Shown: positions 44,478 to 53,605 of the stretch, in pieces
Layout of the letters: every line of letters begins with the position of its first letter
Position numbering within the stretch: position 1 is the first letter of the stretch
Assembly: GCA_963665265.2 (NCBI GenBank)
Contig: OY762224.2
Location: 372,001-436,000 of the forward strand
DNA length: 64,000 nucleotides
Direction of reading: 5' to 3'
Source of the DNA: CAXXHQ01 sp963665265
Lineage (GTDB): Bacteria > Planctomycetota > Planctomycetia > Pirellulales > Thermoguttaceae
Notes under the pieces: model-generated
Told to the model about the DNA's origin: nothing
Database searches by the model: none
What the model saw: only the letters and a program-made list of their open reading frames with translations
Program-made: the position numbers and the translations under genes

Positions 44478-46019
44478 ATGCAGATCAAATTGCGGTGTCC
44501 AAAGTGCGAGACGGCGCTTAAAGTGCCGGCCGAGTTGAGCGGGAAACGGGGGCGGTGTCCGAAGTGCCAAACGGCGATCGTCATTCCGGCAGTTTCGAAT
44601 CGGCCGGAGAGCGAGCCGACGCCTGGACCGATTTCACCGCCGAAGGCCGCTTCCGCACCTGCGACCGCCCCGAAATCGAACGAAAACGCGAAGAAAGATT
44701 TTTTTGACTCGATCGTTCAATCTCCGTACGAAAGCAAAGCGGACCGACGCCGCCGACTTCTGGAAGCGTTTACGGGCGAAATTAAACCGGTGCGAAAATC
44801 GCCGGCGTACGTTCTGGCGATTCCGCTTGTGACCTTATTTATGGTCCTTCTCCCGTTGGCCTACGTCGCCTTTATCGTCAGTCTCGGGTATCTCGTTTAC
44901 TATCATGCCGTCAATGACGTCGGCATGATGAGCTACGGCGGGCACAACATACGCGTGATCTTCCTGCTCGCGTCGTTGTACGCCGCGCCGATCGTGGCAG
45001 GCTCGATTATGGTTCTATTTATGCTCAAGCCGTTATTGGCGAGACCGCTGCAAGAAGGGCGGACTCGTTCGCTCACGCCGCAGGGGGAGCCGATTCTTTT
45101 CGACGTCGTGTCGAAACTTTGCGACGTCGTCGGCGCACCGCGTCCGAAACGGATCGACGTCGATTGGCAATTTAACGCTTCCGCGCATTTCCGCCTCGGA
45201 TTCGGAAGTTTTTTGGGGAACGACCTCGTATTGACGATCGGCGCGCCGCTCTTGGCCTGTCTCTCCGCGCAGCAATTCGTCGGCGTTTTAGCCCACGAGT
45301 TCGGTCATTTTAGCCAAGGGATCGGCATGCGATTAAGCTACGTCATACGATCGATTAATCGTTGGTTCGCCCGCGTCGTCTACGAACGAGACCAATGGGA
45401 CGCGTGGCTATCGGCCACGGCCGAGTCGACCGATTTCCGGATCGGCTGGATTCTCGCCCTGGGAATCATCGGGGTCGCCTTTTCGCGCGTCGTGCTCCAG
45501 ATTCTGATGATGATCGGTCTGGCTGTAAGCGGTTTATTGCTTAGGCAGATGGAGTTTGACGCCGATCGTTATGAGGCTCGAGTGGCCGGCTCGGAGACGT
45601 TTGAAGCGACAACCAAACGAATGCGTACGTTCGGAGCGGCGTATCAGGAAGCGCGCGAGAAGTTTCTTAACATGGCCCGAATGAAAGACTACGCGGACGA
45701 TCTATCGCGACTGACGACAATCATTCATTCGGGATTGGCGCCCGAGATTCTTCTCTTCCTAGAGATTAAGATGATGGAGGAGAAAACCGGCCTTTTCGAC
45801 ACGCATCCTTGCTCGGCCGCGCGTATTGCTAGCGCCAAGCGAGAAGAGGTGCCGGGGGTCTTTCGCATCGACGGTCCAGCATCGGACCTCGTTTGCCATT
45901 TCGAGCCGATCACACGGAACGTGACTTGGGATTTAGCCTGCGCCTTGGGCCTCTCGCATTTAAAGCCGACCGATTTGAAGCCCGTCGAACAGCTTCTCGC
46001 GAGCGGAAGGCACAATTAA
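44478..46019 (+). CDS. Zinc-ribbon M48-family membrane metalloprotease
   Basis: A 513-residue protein. An N-terminal zinc ribbon (LRCPKCETALKV...GRCPKCQTAIVI, two C-x2-C pairs) is followed by a polar linker, membrane helices (about 115-190) and an M48 protease domain with HEFGH at residues 273-277. The third zinc ligand is in EFDADRYEA near residue 359. Further membrane helices lie between. M48 proteases degrade or process membrane proteins on the cytoplasmic side. The zinc ribbon resembles MJ0042-type finger domains found at the N-terminus of many planctomycete proteins. Confidence 0.87.
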   Translation: MQIKLRCPKCETALKVPAELSGKRGRCPKCQTAIVIPAVSNRPESEPTPGPISPPKAASAPATAPKSNENAKKDFFDSIVQSPYESKADRRRRLLEAFTGEIKPVRKSPAYVLAIPLVTLFMVLLPLAYVAFIVSLGYLVYYHAVNDVGMMSYGGHNIRVIFLLASLYAAPIVAGSIMVLFMLKPLLARPLQEGRTRSLTPQGEPILFDVVSKLCDVVGAPRPKRIDVDWQFNASAHFRLGFGSFLGNDLVLTIGAPLLACLSAQQFVGVLAHEFGHFSQGIGMRLSYVIRSINRWFARVVYERDQWDAWLSATAESTDFRIGWILALGIIGVAFSRVVLQILMMIGLAVSGLLLRQMEFDADRYEARVAGSETFEATTKRMRTFGAAYQEAREKFLNMARMKDYADDLSRLTTIIHSGLAPEILLFLEIKMMEEKTGLFDTHPCSAARIASAKREEVPGVFRIDGPASDLVCHFEPITRNVTWDLACALGLSHLKPTDLKPVEQLLASGRHN

Positions 46020-46087
46020 CGCCGACGGCCGCGACGATCGTTTGGATCGGCGCGGCCGCGGGTTGTTTATGCTGCGATATTTCTCGG

Positions 46088-49000
46088 TTATTGGGCCGAG
46101 GTTTGCGACGGGGCTTGCGCCGTAATGGCGGTCGAGCCGGAGGCGTCGTGGTAGACGCCGACCGTCGAGACTCCGCTTCCGGTGAAGTCGCCTGCGAACG
46201 GTTTGTCGCCCGGTCCGCCGAGCTCGAAGACCTTATCCGCCGCGTCGACGACGCGGTTATTATTCGTATCTAGGATAAACGAACCGTTGCGATAGACGCC
46301 GAGCTTGGTTTTTCCGTCGCCGGTCCAATCGCCGACCACGGGAACGTCGCCGGCCTGGCCGAATTCGACCATCACGTCGCCGGCGCTCCAGCGTCCGTCG
46401 CCGTCCATGTCGAGGAACCAAACGCCTTTTCGGAAAATGCCGACGGTATAGACGCCGTCGCCGTTCCAGTCGCCGACCACGGCGATATCGCCGTTTTTAC
46501 CGTACTCGAAGACGTGGTCGATGACGTCGGAGCGGATTTCGCCGGTGGCGGTTTTCTTCATTGTGCGCCAACCGACGGCGGCTTCGGCCGGGTTCGGCGG
46601 AATGTTTTTGAAGCGGCTCTTAGGCGGGTTCAAGACGTCGGGGAGACCGGCGTCCATTTCGACGGCGCGAATATCGCCGTTCCAAGCGGGACCGTAGATG
46701 GCGATATCGGTTTTGCCGTCGCCGTCCCAATCGCCCGCTACGCCCTGGTCGCCCGGTTTTCCGAGTTTGGCCCAGAGGTCGTTTTCGTCCCAGACGCCGT
46801 TTCCGTCGAGATCGATGAACCAATAGCCGTTGAGGAAGACGGCGATTTCGGAAATACCGTCGCCGTTGAAGTCTCCGACGATAGGTTTCGCGCCTTTGAG
46901 TCCGAATCGCGTTTTCTTAACGACTTTTCCGTCGGCGTCGGCGAAGACGAATTCGCCTTGGCTAATATTTTCGCCGGTCCAAGTGGCGGGGTCGAACGTT
47001 TCGGCTTGCGGCGAAACGGAGTAAGCGCTCGATTCGACGGAGCGACGCGGCGTTCCGCCGTCAACGATGCTCAAGTGCCACGTGTATTCGGCCAAGCCTC
47101 CTGCTCCGCCGGACAACGTGGGAATGGTGATCAACGGCGGAAGCGAGCCGCCGTAGAACGTCGACGAAGCGACTCCCGCAGAGATGACGTGGGTGTCGTT
47201 CGTATTGACGGTGGTCGTGGAACCGCCGCCGGGCGACGATTTCTCTTTCACTTTGACCCAACTGAAGTTGTAGTCGGTTCCGTTTTCGCCGGCGTCGAGC
47301 GTGATTTTGACGATGGCGTTTCCGCTCGTCGTGACGGCTAGGGTCGAGAGGGTCGCGGCGGAGATAGTGGCGTAGGGGTTGACGACTAAGCCGCCCAAGG
47401 TGCCGGAGGTATCGACGCCGTTCACGTACCCGGTGACGCCGAGTTCCTTAATTGAATAGGAGCCGGGCATCAGGTTGCTGAATTTGTAGTGTCCGTTGGA
47501 GTCGGTCACGGTGGTGATTTGATTGCCGCTGGAATCGGTCAACGGTACGCCGGAGCCGTCGCAGAGGACGAGGGTGACGCCGGACAAGCGGGTATCGTCG
47601 GAAGTGAGCGTTCCGTCGCGGACCGACGGAATGTAAGGCGTCGCTTCGCCCGACTTGATCGAGATCACGTCGCCGTCTTGGAAGACGTAGCCGGAGAGCG
47701 AGGCGGGGACGACTTCGAGGAAGTCGTATTCCGTGCCATCGACGCTTGCGGCGAGGGTGATGGACGTGAGGTGGTTGGCGTCGGTGACCGTTCCGCCCTC
47801 GGAGCCGGCCAAAGCGGCGTAGTCGAGATAGTTGGCGGGTTGGGTTTCGACGATGGAATAGACGCCGGGCGCCAATTCGGTGAAGGAGTATGCGCCGTTC
47901 GCGTCGGTCGCGGTCGTGGCGACGAGATTGCCCTCGGCGTCGTACAGTTTGATCGTGACGCCGGAAAGGAGCGGTTCGTTGGAGTCGTGGACGTTATCGA
48001 GGTCGAGTTCGGCCCAGACTTTACCGCTGACGCTGCAAATCAGTCGTTCGCCGAAGTTGTAATCGGTGGCCGTCACGTTCGCGGCGAGCGGAATGGCGGT
48101 GATGACGTCGTTCGTGACCGTACCGCCTTCGGAGCCGGCGGTATCCTTGCCGTCCACGTATCCGTCGGGCTGCGATTCAACGACTTTGTATTTACCTGGG
48201 GCGAGATTTTCGACCGTCCACGAACCGTCGGGCATCGTATAAGTCGTGGCGACGTGCGTGGGGTTTCCTTCGGAGTCGAGCGAATAGACGTCGATTTGCG
48301 CACCGGCGATGCCCTCTTCGGTCGACTGGAAGACGCCGTCGTTGTTGACGTCGTAATAGACGTTGCCGGAGAGGGAGGCGGGTTTCGTTTCGGCGAAGTC
48401 GTTATGGACGCTATCGTCGCCTCCTTCGAGCGCAATTCCTTTGATGACGTTAACCGTCTCGACTGAGCCGCGGGTCACGCCGTCGACTTTACCGGCGGTT
48501 GCGCCGACGTCCATATAGCCGGCGATGACGGCCTGCTCGCTGACGCGGTAGGTTCCGGAAGTAATATCGCTAGAAGAGAATTCGTAGTATCCGTATTCGT
48601 CGGTGGTCGCCGTCAAACCGGTGGAGACGTATCCGCCCTCGTCGTCGAGTTTGAAGAGCGTTAGGGTAACGCCTTGGATTCCCGACTCGTTCGCGTCTTG
48701 GACGTTATCGGCGTCTTTATCGTAGAAGACGTAGCCGGAGAGCGAGACGGGCTTCTCGATTTGCGTAGCGGAAGCGGCGGCGCCGGCGGTGTAGATGGCG
48801 CTCGTCACGGAGCCGGTCGGCGCATATTGATCGACGGGATTGTAAGCGTCGTTGGGCAAATCGAGGTTCTTGCCGGAGAAATACGTGTCGTATTCGTTGT
48901 AGAAGCAGACGCTGGAAACGGTCAGATCCTTGTAATGATCGGCGGTGAACGTGGCGTTGAAGCTGGAGCCTTCGAATTCTTTGCCTTCGGCCACGGGGCT

Positions 49001-49501
49001 GCCGCCGTCGGTTCCGGTTTCATCGACGTCGATGCGGAAGACGAACTTTTCGCCGGCGTCGAATCCGCTGAAATTCAGCGTGAGCGTTTTGCCGTCCGAG
49101 CTGACGGTGTAGCCGGTCAGCGAGACGCCGTCGGAGCTAACGACGGAGAAGGGCGAATAGCCGGAGACGCCGGGCGAGGCGGAGGTATTGTCGAAAACGC
49201 AATCGGCGTTGGTGAAGCCGGAGAGTTTTTCCGTATTGATGACGAGTTGCGTCAACTGGGAGCCCGACGCGCCGCCGTTGTACGCGACTTCAAAAACGTC
49301 GCCGGTCGTATCGTTGGTGCTCGAATCCTCGAAATAGGTGACGCCGACGTTGAGCGGCGAGACCGAGAGCATTTCGCGTTGTTCGAGCGGCTCGAATCGG
49401 CAGCGATGCCAATTGCGATCCTTGTGCGGATTTTTCCACGAGGCGCGAACGTTCTTAAACTTATCTTTGGCTTTCCGTAGCAAACTCACGGCAACCTCCA
49501 T
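46088..49501 (-). CDS. Giant surface protein with SdrD-like B repeats and FG-GAP repeats
   Basis: A 1137-residue protein. The N-terminus has no classical signal peptide but carries the planctomycete motif FEPLEQREMLS after a basic stretch, a variant of the motif thought to mark exported giant proteins. A cohesin-like beta domain (about 50-230) is followed by four SdrD B-like beta-sandwich repeats (SLSGYVFYDKDADN..., SLSGNVYYDVNNDG..., SVSGKVWAELDLDN..., SLSGYVFQDGD...). The C-terminal part (about 870-1120) has FG-GAP/VCBS-type calcium-binding repeats (GDFNGDGISEIAVF, GDWDGDGKTDIAIY, GDWNGDGVYTVGIF). A dockerin was not seen. The role is probably adhesion or cell-surface architecture. Confidence 0.88.
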   Translation of the reverse strand: MEVAVSLLRKAKDKFKNVRASWKNPHKDRNWHRCRFEPLEQREMLSVSPLNVGVTYFEDSSTNDTTGDVFEVAYNGGASGSQLTQLVINTEKLSGFTNADCVFDNTSASPGVSGYSPFSVVSSDGVSLTGYTVSSDGKTLTLNFSGFDAGEKFVFRIDVDETGTDGGSPVAEGKEFEGSSFNATFTADHYKDLTVSSVCFYNEYDTYFSGKNLDLPNDAYNPVDQYAPTGSVTSAIYTAGAAASATQIEKPVSLSGYVFYDKDADNVQDANESGIQGVTLTLFKLDDEGGYVSTGLTATTDEYGYYEFSSSDITSGTYRVSEQAVIAGYMDVGATAGKVDGVTRGSVETVNVIKGIALEGGDDSVHNDFAETKPASLSGNVYYDVNNDGVFQSTEEGIAGAQIDVYSLDSEGNPTHVATTYTMPDGSWTVENLAPGKYKVVESQPDGYVDGKDTAGSEGGTVTNDVITAIPLAANVTATDYNFGERLICSVSGKVWAELDLDNVHDSNEPLLSGVTIKLYDAEGNLVATTATDANGAYSFTELAPGVYSIVETQPANYLDYAALAGSEGGTVTDANHLTSITLAASVDGTEYDFLEVVPASLSGYVFQDGDVISIKSGEATPYIPSVRDGTLTSDDTRLSGVTLVLCDGSGVPLTDSSGNQITTVTDSNGHYKFSNLMPGSYSIKELGVTGYVNGVDTSGTLGGLVVNPYATISAATLSTLAVTTSGNAIVKITLDAGENGTDYNFSWVKVKEKSSPGGGSTTTVNTNDTHVISAGVASSTFYGGSLPPLITIPTLSGGAGGLAEYTWHLSIVDGGTPRRSVESSAYSVSPQAETFDPATWTGENISQGEFVFADADGKVVKKTRFGLKGAKPIVGDFNGDGISEIAVFLNGYWFIDLDGNGVWDENDLWAKLGKPGDQGVAGDWDGDGKTDIAIYGPAWNGDIRAVEMDAGLPDVLNPPKSRFKNIPPNPAEAAVGWRTMKKTATGEIRSDVIDHVFEYGKNGDIAVVGDWNGDGVYTVGIFRKGVWFLDMDGDGRWSAGDVMVEFGQAGDVPVVGDWTGDGKTKLGVYRNGSFILDTNNNRVVDAADKVFELGGPGDKPFAGDFTGSGVSTVGVYHDASGSTAITAQAPSQTSAQ

Positions 49502-49559
49502 GTCGCTTGAGCGGCTTATTCTCGAATTGTATTTTGCTAGATGAGCGGCGGAAGAAAAG

Positions 49560-50639
49560 TTATTTCTTCGCGTTCGTGTTTCTGTTTTCTTTCATGCCTT
49601 GCTTGGCGACGGAGCCGGCGTCCTTGCCGCCCAACGACCAAACGCGGATAGTGGTGTCGAATCCGCCCGAGATTAATTGTTTCGTTTGCGGATCGTAGGT
49701 CAGCGCGGCGACGGTACCGAGGTGGCCGGTCATGCGCATCGTTTCGCGTTTTGAGGAAAGGCTCCAAACGCGGATCACGTTGTCGGTGCATCCGCCGGCC
49801 AATTCATCTTCGCCGCAGAATTGCAGGCAACGAATCTCGGCGGTGCAGAGCGGCATTTCGGCGATGGTTTTGAGCGATTGCGCGTCGATGACGAAGGCCT
49901 TGCGTTGCGCGCCGCCGGCGGCTAATTGCTTGCTGTCGGCGGAGAACGCGAGGCAGTTAATCGTGCGGTTCGCGGCGGTCGAATCGGAGAATTTACCGTC
50001 GCCGAGGGTCCAGACTCGAACCGTTCCGTTGCGACCGGCGGCGGCTAATCGGGTTCCGTCATGCGAGAAGGCCGTGGCGCGAATGTCGTCGCCCGGTCCG
50101 GTCAACTCACGGATAAGTTGGCGCGTTTCGGCGTCGTAGACTCGAACGTCGGAGCCGAATCCGACGAGGGAAATCATTTTGCCGTCGGGACTAAACGCCA
50201 AGGCGCGAATGGCGAACGATTGCTCGGGCAATTCCGCGGGAATCTGCGAACTGATCGCGTCGCCGTCGTTCAAATTCCAGAGCCGAATTCGGCGATCGTT
50301 ACCGGCCGTGGCCACGACTTTTCCATCGGGCCGAAACGCCACCGCTTTGATCCAGTCGGTATGCGAGGAGAACGTTTTGGCCAAGGAGGCGTTTTGCACG
50401 TTCCAAATTCGCAGGAGATGATCGTCGCCGACCGTAGCCAGCAATTTGCCCGAGGGCGAAAGAGCCACGCCGGAGACGACGGGCACGGTCTCTCCTTGCG
50501 AGGCGTGCGGCAGTTCCAGGGTGGAGATTGCCGAAATTTCGATCGAGGCGGTCATTTCGGCCGCTTGCAGCGAGCCGACCGTCGTGGAGAGCAGTATAGT
50601 GATAGCGCTAAAGGCGATCCAAGAAAACTTTTTCATCAT
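49560..50639 (-). CDS. Exported WD40-repeat (beta-propeller) protein
   Basis: A protein of about 359 residues. The start is at the tandem ATGs at 50639/50636, right after AGAGGGGGA; upstream in-frame codons to 50720 look non-coding. A signal peptide (WIAFSAITILLSTTVGSLQA) precedes seven WD40 repeats, for example VALSPSGKLLATVGDDHLLRIWNV, VAFRPDGKVVATAGNDRRIRLWNL and LTYDPQTKQLISGGFDTTIRVWSL. Seven repeats make one closed propeller, a protein-binding scaffold. It lies 58 bp upstream of the giant surface protein on the same strand and may be co-transcribed with it. Confidence 0.88.
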   Translation of the reverse strand: MMKKFSWIAFSAITILLSTTVGSLQAAEMTASIEISAISTLELPHASQGETVPVVSGVALSPSGKLLATVGDDHLLRIWNVQNASLAKTFSSHTDWIKAVAFRPDGKVVATAGNDRRIRLWNLNDGDAISSQIPAELPEQSFAIRALAFSPDGKMISLVGFGSDVRVYDAETRQLIRELTGPGDDIRATAFSHDGTRLAAAGRNGTVRVWTLGDGKFSDSTAANRTINCLAFSADSKQLAAGGAQRKAFVIDAQSLKTIAEMPLCTAEIRCLQFCGEDELAGGCTDNVIRVWSLSSKRETMRMTGHLGTVAALTYDPQTKQLISGGFDTTIRVWSLGGKDAGSVAKQGMKENRNTNAKK

Positions 50640-50995
50640 TCCCCCTCTTCGCACGCAAATGCGATAACAAACCTCGGACCATACATCGCGGTCCTTTCTT
50701 TCCTTATCGTCAGCGCCCATTGCAAGAAAGGAGCTTTTTTACGTATAGGGTAAGCTGCGGAAAGCAGGTCGGGTTTAACGCCAGAATGATGTTTTCAGGA
50801 CGTTTTGCGCAGGAAAAGAGGCGTCAGACTGGGAGAGATGCGAGAAATACAGAGAGGTAGGGCAGGCGCCGCGTGCCTGGCGGCCGAAGGGCGCTGCGGT
50901 GAGCACCGATAGAATCGCGAGCTTTCCTTTTTGCGTGCGACTCTGCGTCCTTCGCGTTCTCGGCGCGAGAATCTCTTGCCTTGGGAACGGCTACA

Positions 50996-51472
50996 AAACC
51001 CCGATGGGGTTTATTGGGGGGGGCAATCGTTTTCCTAGGGTAGCCGCTGCGCGGCAACCCTTAGGCTATGTACCGTAAGCCCGTTGGGCTAAGGCGGCTC
51101 TCGGAGAGCGTTCTGCGGCTGTCGTCATGCACGGGGTGCATGACCTACTAGACCGACCATACTTAAATGTCAGGCATTTCAGGAGGACCGTGAACGGCCC
51201 TGACAGGTTCCAAACTCATACTTTAAATATGATTAATGCGGGGATTTTACCCGACGTAAACGTCGGGCCTGTGACGGCCTAAAGGGCGAGGAAGGGACGT
51301 GAACGTCCCTCAAAGCAAAACCGCACGCAATCAGAATTGACTGCGAAAGTGCCTATCATTAGCTCCTGGCGCCTGACAAGCACGCACCCTACAAATCGCT
51401 TGCCCGCAACCTGACATTTAAGCGTAGCTAGACTACTACGAACCTTACAGATTCTTGGCGGGACGTTGTCCC
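50996..51472. repeat. Dense array of small palindromes
   Basis: At least eight inverted repeats with 2-4-base loops occur: 50996-51012 (AAACCCC/GGGGTTT), 51034-51065 (CCTA-GGGT-GCCGC/GCGGC-ACCC-TAGG), 51078-51090 (AGCCC/GGGCT), 51124-51144 (GTCATGCAC/GTGCATGAC), 51184-51201 (AGG-CCGT/ACGG-CCT), 51250-51267 (CCCGACGT/ACGTCGGG), 51293-51310 (AGGGACGT/ACGTCCCT) and 51460-51472 (GGGAC/GTCCC). No gene is seen in 50640-51501. Confidence 0.8.
51162..51422. mobile_element. Element bounded by a perfect 13-bp inverted repeat (MITE-like)
   Basis: CTTAAATGTCAGG at 51162-51174 is the exact reverse complement of CCTGACATTTAAG at 51410-51422. The 261-base interval has no reading frame and contains three of the palindromes of this array. 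A 6-base CTAGAC occurs just outside each end but not directly adjacent, so it is weak evidence for a target duplication. Confidence 0.45.
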
Positions 51473-51501
51473 ACCCTACGAACTAAAAAAGCGGTCAGCG
51501 G

Positions 51502-52668
51502 TCAGCAAGTATACTTCTCGGCCATGGCGAGGCGTTCGCCGATGGACGGGTGGCTGTGGAACAAGGCGACTTCGAGGCGGGGCGGATCGGGATCGTCTTT
51601 GTTCAGCTTAGCCAGTTTGCGAAAGGCCGTGCAGTAGGCCGATTTATCGTTCGTTCGCTGCAAGGCGTAGCGGTCGGCCTGGCGTTCGAAGTGACGGCTA
51701 ATCGCGTTTTGCAGCGGCTCCAACACGAGTCCGAACAGCGAGAGGACGAGCATGACGAACGGCAGGGTGAAGACCGGCAGTTGCGCGTAGTCGAGCGTTT
51801 CGACGCCGCCTCGGCCGACGGTCCAAGCTCGGATGGCCAAGTCGCAGACCCAAAAGCCGGCCAAGGTGTAGACCACGCCGGAGGCGATCATTTTGCGAAT
51901 GTGTTTAAAAACGTGATGGCCGATCTCGTGGGCGAAGATCACGTCGATCTCTTCGGGCGAGAATTTATCGAGGAGGGTATCGCCTAGCAAAACGCGGCGC
52001 GTCGAGCCTAAGCCGGCGAGCATCGCGTTCGCCTTGACCGTTTCGTCGCTCATTTTGAGGCGGTAGACGCCTTCGATCGAGAGGCCCGTTCCCTCGGCCA
52101 ATTTTCCGACGCGGTTTTTCAAGTCGTCGCCGTCGATTTTTTCAATCTTATAGAAAAGCGGCAGAATCAAGACCGGGGCGAGTTGGCCGAAGACGATCGA
52201 AACGACGAAGAACGCGGCGGCCGCCGCCAGTTGCCAATAGGGGCCGACGGTCCAGATCAACCAGTAGAGGCCGAGGATCATGAGCGCGCCGATCACGGCG
52301 CCGAGCGTTTGGCGTTTCACGTAGCGGCGGAGCCAGCCGCCGAAAGTTTGCGCGCTGAGCGCGAATTTCGTTTCGACGACATGCCCTGAGTAGAACGAGA
52401 GCGGAAACGAAATCGCTAGATGCAGCGCCGTGACGATGACGAATAAGACGATCAATCGCAGCGAGGCGAAACGTTCGAGAACGGCGAAGTTTTTTAGCCA
52501 AGCGTCGAGAGGGATTGCCAAAACGAACGCGGCGAACGAGAGAAAGGCGACGTCGAGCGCCTTGTCGGCGAGCATGCAATAGAGTCCGATTTTTCCGTAG
52601 CTTTTCGCTTCGGCTAATTCGTTCGGTCGTAAAACGTCGGATTGCTCGGATTCGTGGTTTTCGGTCAT
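51502..52668 (-). CDS. M48-family membrane metalloprotease (Ste24/HtpX-like)
   Basis: A 388-residue integral membrane protease. Several helices (about 35-65, 80-100, 130-165) precede the zinc motif HEIGH at residues 247-251 (FAHEIGHHVFKHI). Two helices and the region ending PLQNAISRHFERQADRYAL, with the third ligand, follow. The layout resembles CAAX-protease Ste24 homologs rather than the zinc-ribbon M48 at 44478. The ATG at 52668 is chosen; a TTG at 52680 is in frame. It is likely to act in membrane protein quality control. Confidence 0.88.
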   Translation of the reverse strand: MTENHESEQSDVLRPNELAEAKSYGKIGLYCMLADKALDVAFLSFAAFVLAIPLDAWLKNFAVLERFASLRLIVLFVIVTALHLAISFPLSFYSGHVVETKFALSAQTFGGWLRRYVKRQTLGAVIGALMILGLYWLIWTVGPYWQLAAAAAFFVVSIVFGQLAPVLILPLFYKIEKIDGDDLKNRVGKLAEGTGLSIEGVYRLKMSDETVKANAMLAGLGSTRRVLLGDTLLDKFSPEEIDVIFAHEIGHHVFKHIRKMIASGVVYTLAGFWVCDLAIRAWTVGRGGVETLDYAQLPVFTLPFVMLVLSLFGLVLEPLQNAISRHFERQADRYALQRTNDKSAYCTAFRKLAKLNKDDPDPPRLEVALFHSHPSIGERLAMAEKYTC

Positions 52669-52716
52669 CGGCGGCGTCAAAAGGGTTAAAACGAGTGAAG
52701 GTCCGTTCGGCCTTAA

Positions 52717-53562
52717 TTATACTTCAAAATACTCTTCGACGGCGTCGCGTAGAACTTCGCGCGCGGGATCGACGCCGGTCCATTTTTTGAACGCCGCGGC
52801 GATTCGCTCGATAAGGACGGTCAGTCCGTCGAGGGTTTTGCAACCTACGGCGCTGGCGGCCGAGAGCAGATCGGTTTTGGGCAGGTCGCAGGAGAGATCG
52901 ACGACGAATAATTCGGGACGAACGAACTCCCAATCGATCGAGGCGAGGATTTCGGTCGTTTCGTCGGAGGTTTTGGCGACGAGGATGAAGACGTCGGCGT
53001 CTTCGGGGATCACGAATTTTTCCGCCGCTTTTTGCGAGGAAAAGAGATCGGCTTTTTTGGCAGAGAGTTTGGCGACCAATTCGGCGGCGCGGCTTTCATC
53101 GGCGTCGGCAACGGCGACGGAACCGGCCGAGGCGTCGGCCAGCGCTAGTGCGAGGGCATGCGCGCGTTTGTCGGATCCGAGAAGGAGGAAGCGTTTTCCT
53201 GTTGGATCGATTCGTTCGCGCAGGGAGGCGAGGGCTGAGGCGCCGAAATCGTAGTCGCCGACGAATTGGTCGTTCTCGCGGAAGAATTCGTTGACGGCGC
53301 CGACCTGGGCGGCGACGTCGGTAAGCCGGTCGAGCGACGGGGCGATCGCTTCTTGATGCGTCCCTTCGCAATGTCCGCCGAAGAACCCCAGCGTGCGAAC
53401 CGCTTGCACCGATTCGCTGAGCTTTTCCGGTTTAATTTCAAAGCTGAGATAGCGCCAATCCAATTTATGATGGGCGAAGGCTTTTTCGATCATGTACTGC
53501 GCGGGATTTCCGCCGGCGAAATCCGCGATCAGCGCGAGAAGCGTTTGAATGGATGCGCTCAT
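52717..53562 (-). CDS. Shikimate dehydrogenase-like protein without the catalytic lysine
   Basis: A 281-residue AroE-like protein. The N-terminal substrate-domain motif of AroE (N-V-T-x-P-x-K) aligns with GHCEGTHQEAIAPSLDRLTDVAAQVGAVN, so the catalytic Lys is Gln70. The following A-x-x-[IV]GAVN block is well kept. The dinucleotide loop reads LLLGSDKRAHALALALA in place of GAGGAGRA. The C-terminal LDGLTVLIERIAAAFKKWTG matches the AroE DG-x-x-M/V-x-x-x-Q-A-A-x-x-F-x-x-W-T-G pattern. Classical shikimate dehydrogenase activity is therefore doubtful. GAGGATATTAAT precedes the ATG. It lies 43 bp upstream of the YjbQ gene end, on the same strand. Confidence 0.75.
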   Translation of the reverse strand: MSASIQTLLALIADFAGGNPAQYMIEKAFAHHKLDWRYLSFEIKPEKLSESVQAVRTLGFFGGHCEGTHQEAIAPSLDRLTDVAAQVGAVNEFFRENDQFVGDYDFGASALASLRERIDPTGKRFLLLGSDKRAHALALALADASAGSVAVADADESRAAELVAKLSAKKADLFSSQKAAEKFVIPEDADVFILVAKTSDETTEILASIDWEFVRPELFVVDLSCDLPKTDLLSAASAVGCKTLDGLTVLIERIAAAFKKWTGVDPAREVLRDAVEEYFEV

Positions 53563-53605
53563 ATTAATATCCTCGTCTCTATTCCCCCGCCCTTTGCCCT
53601 AACAT

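Noticed and set aside
47489..48466. 325-codon plus-strand frame
   Set aside because: It is a shadow of the SdrD-like repeats; the apparent Gly/Val/Arg repeats are the complement of the real beta-sandwich repeats.
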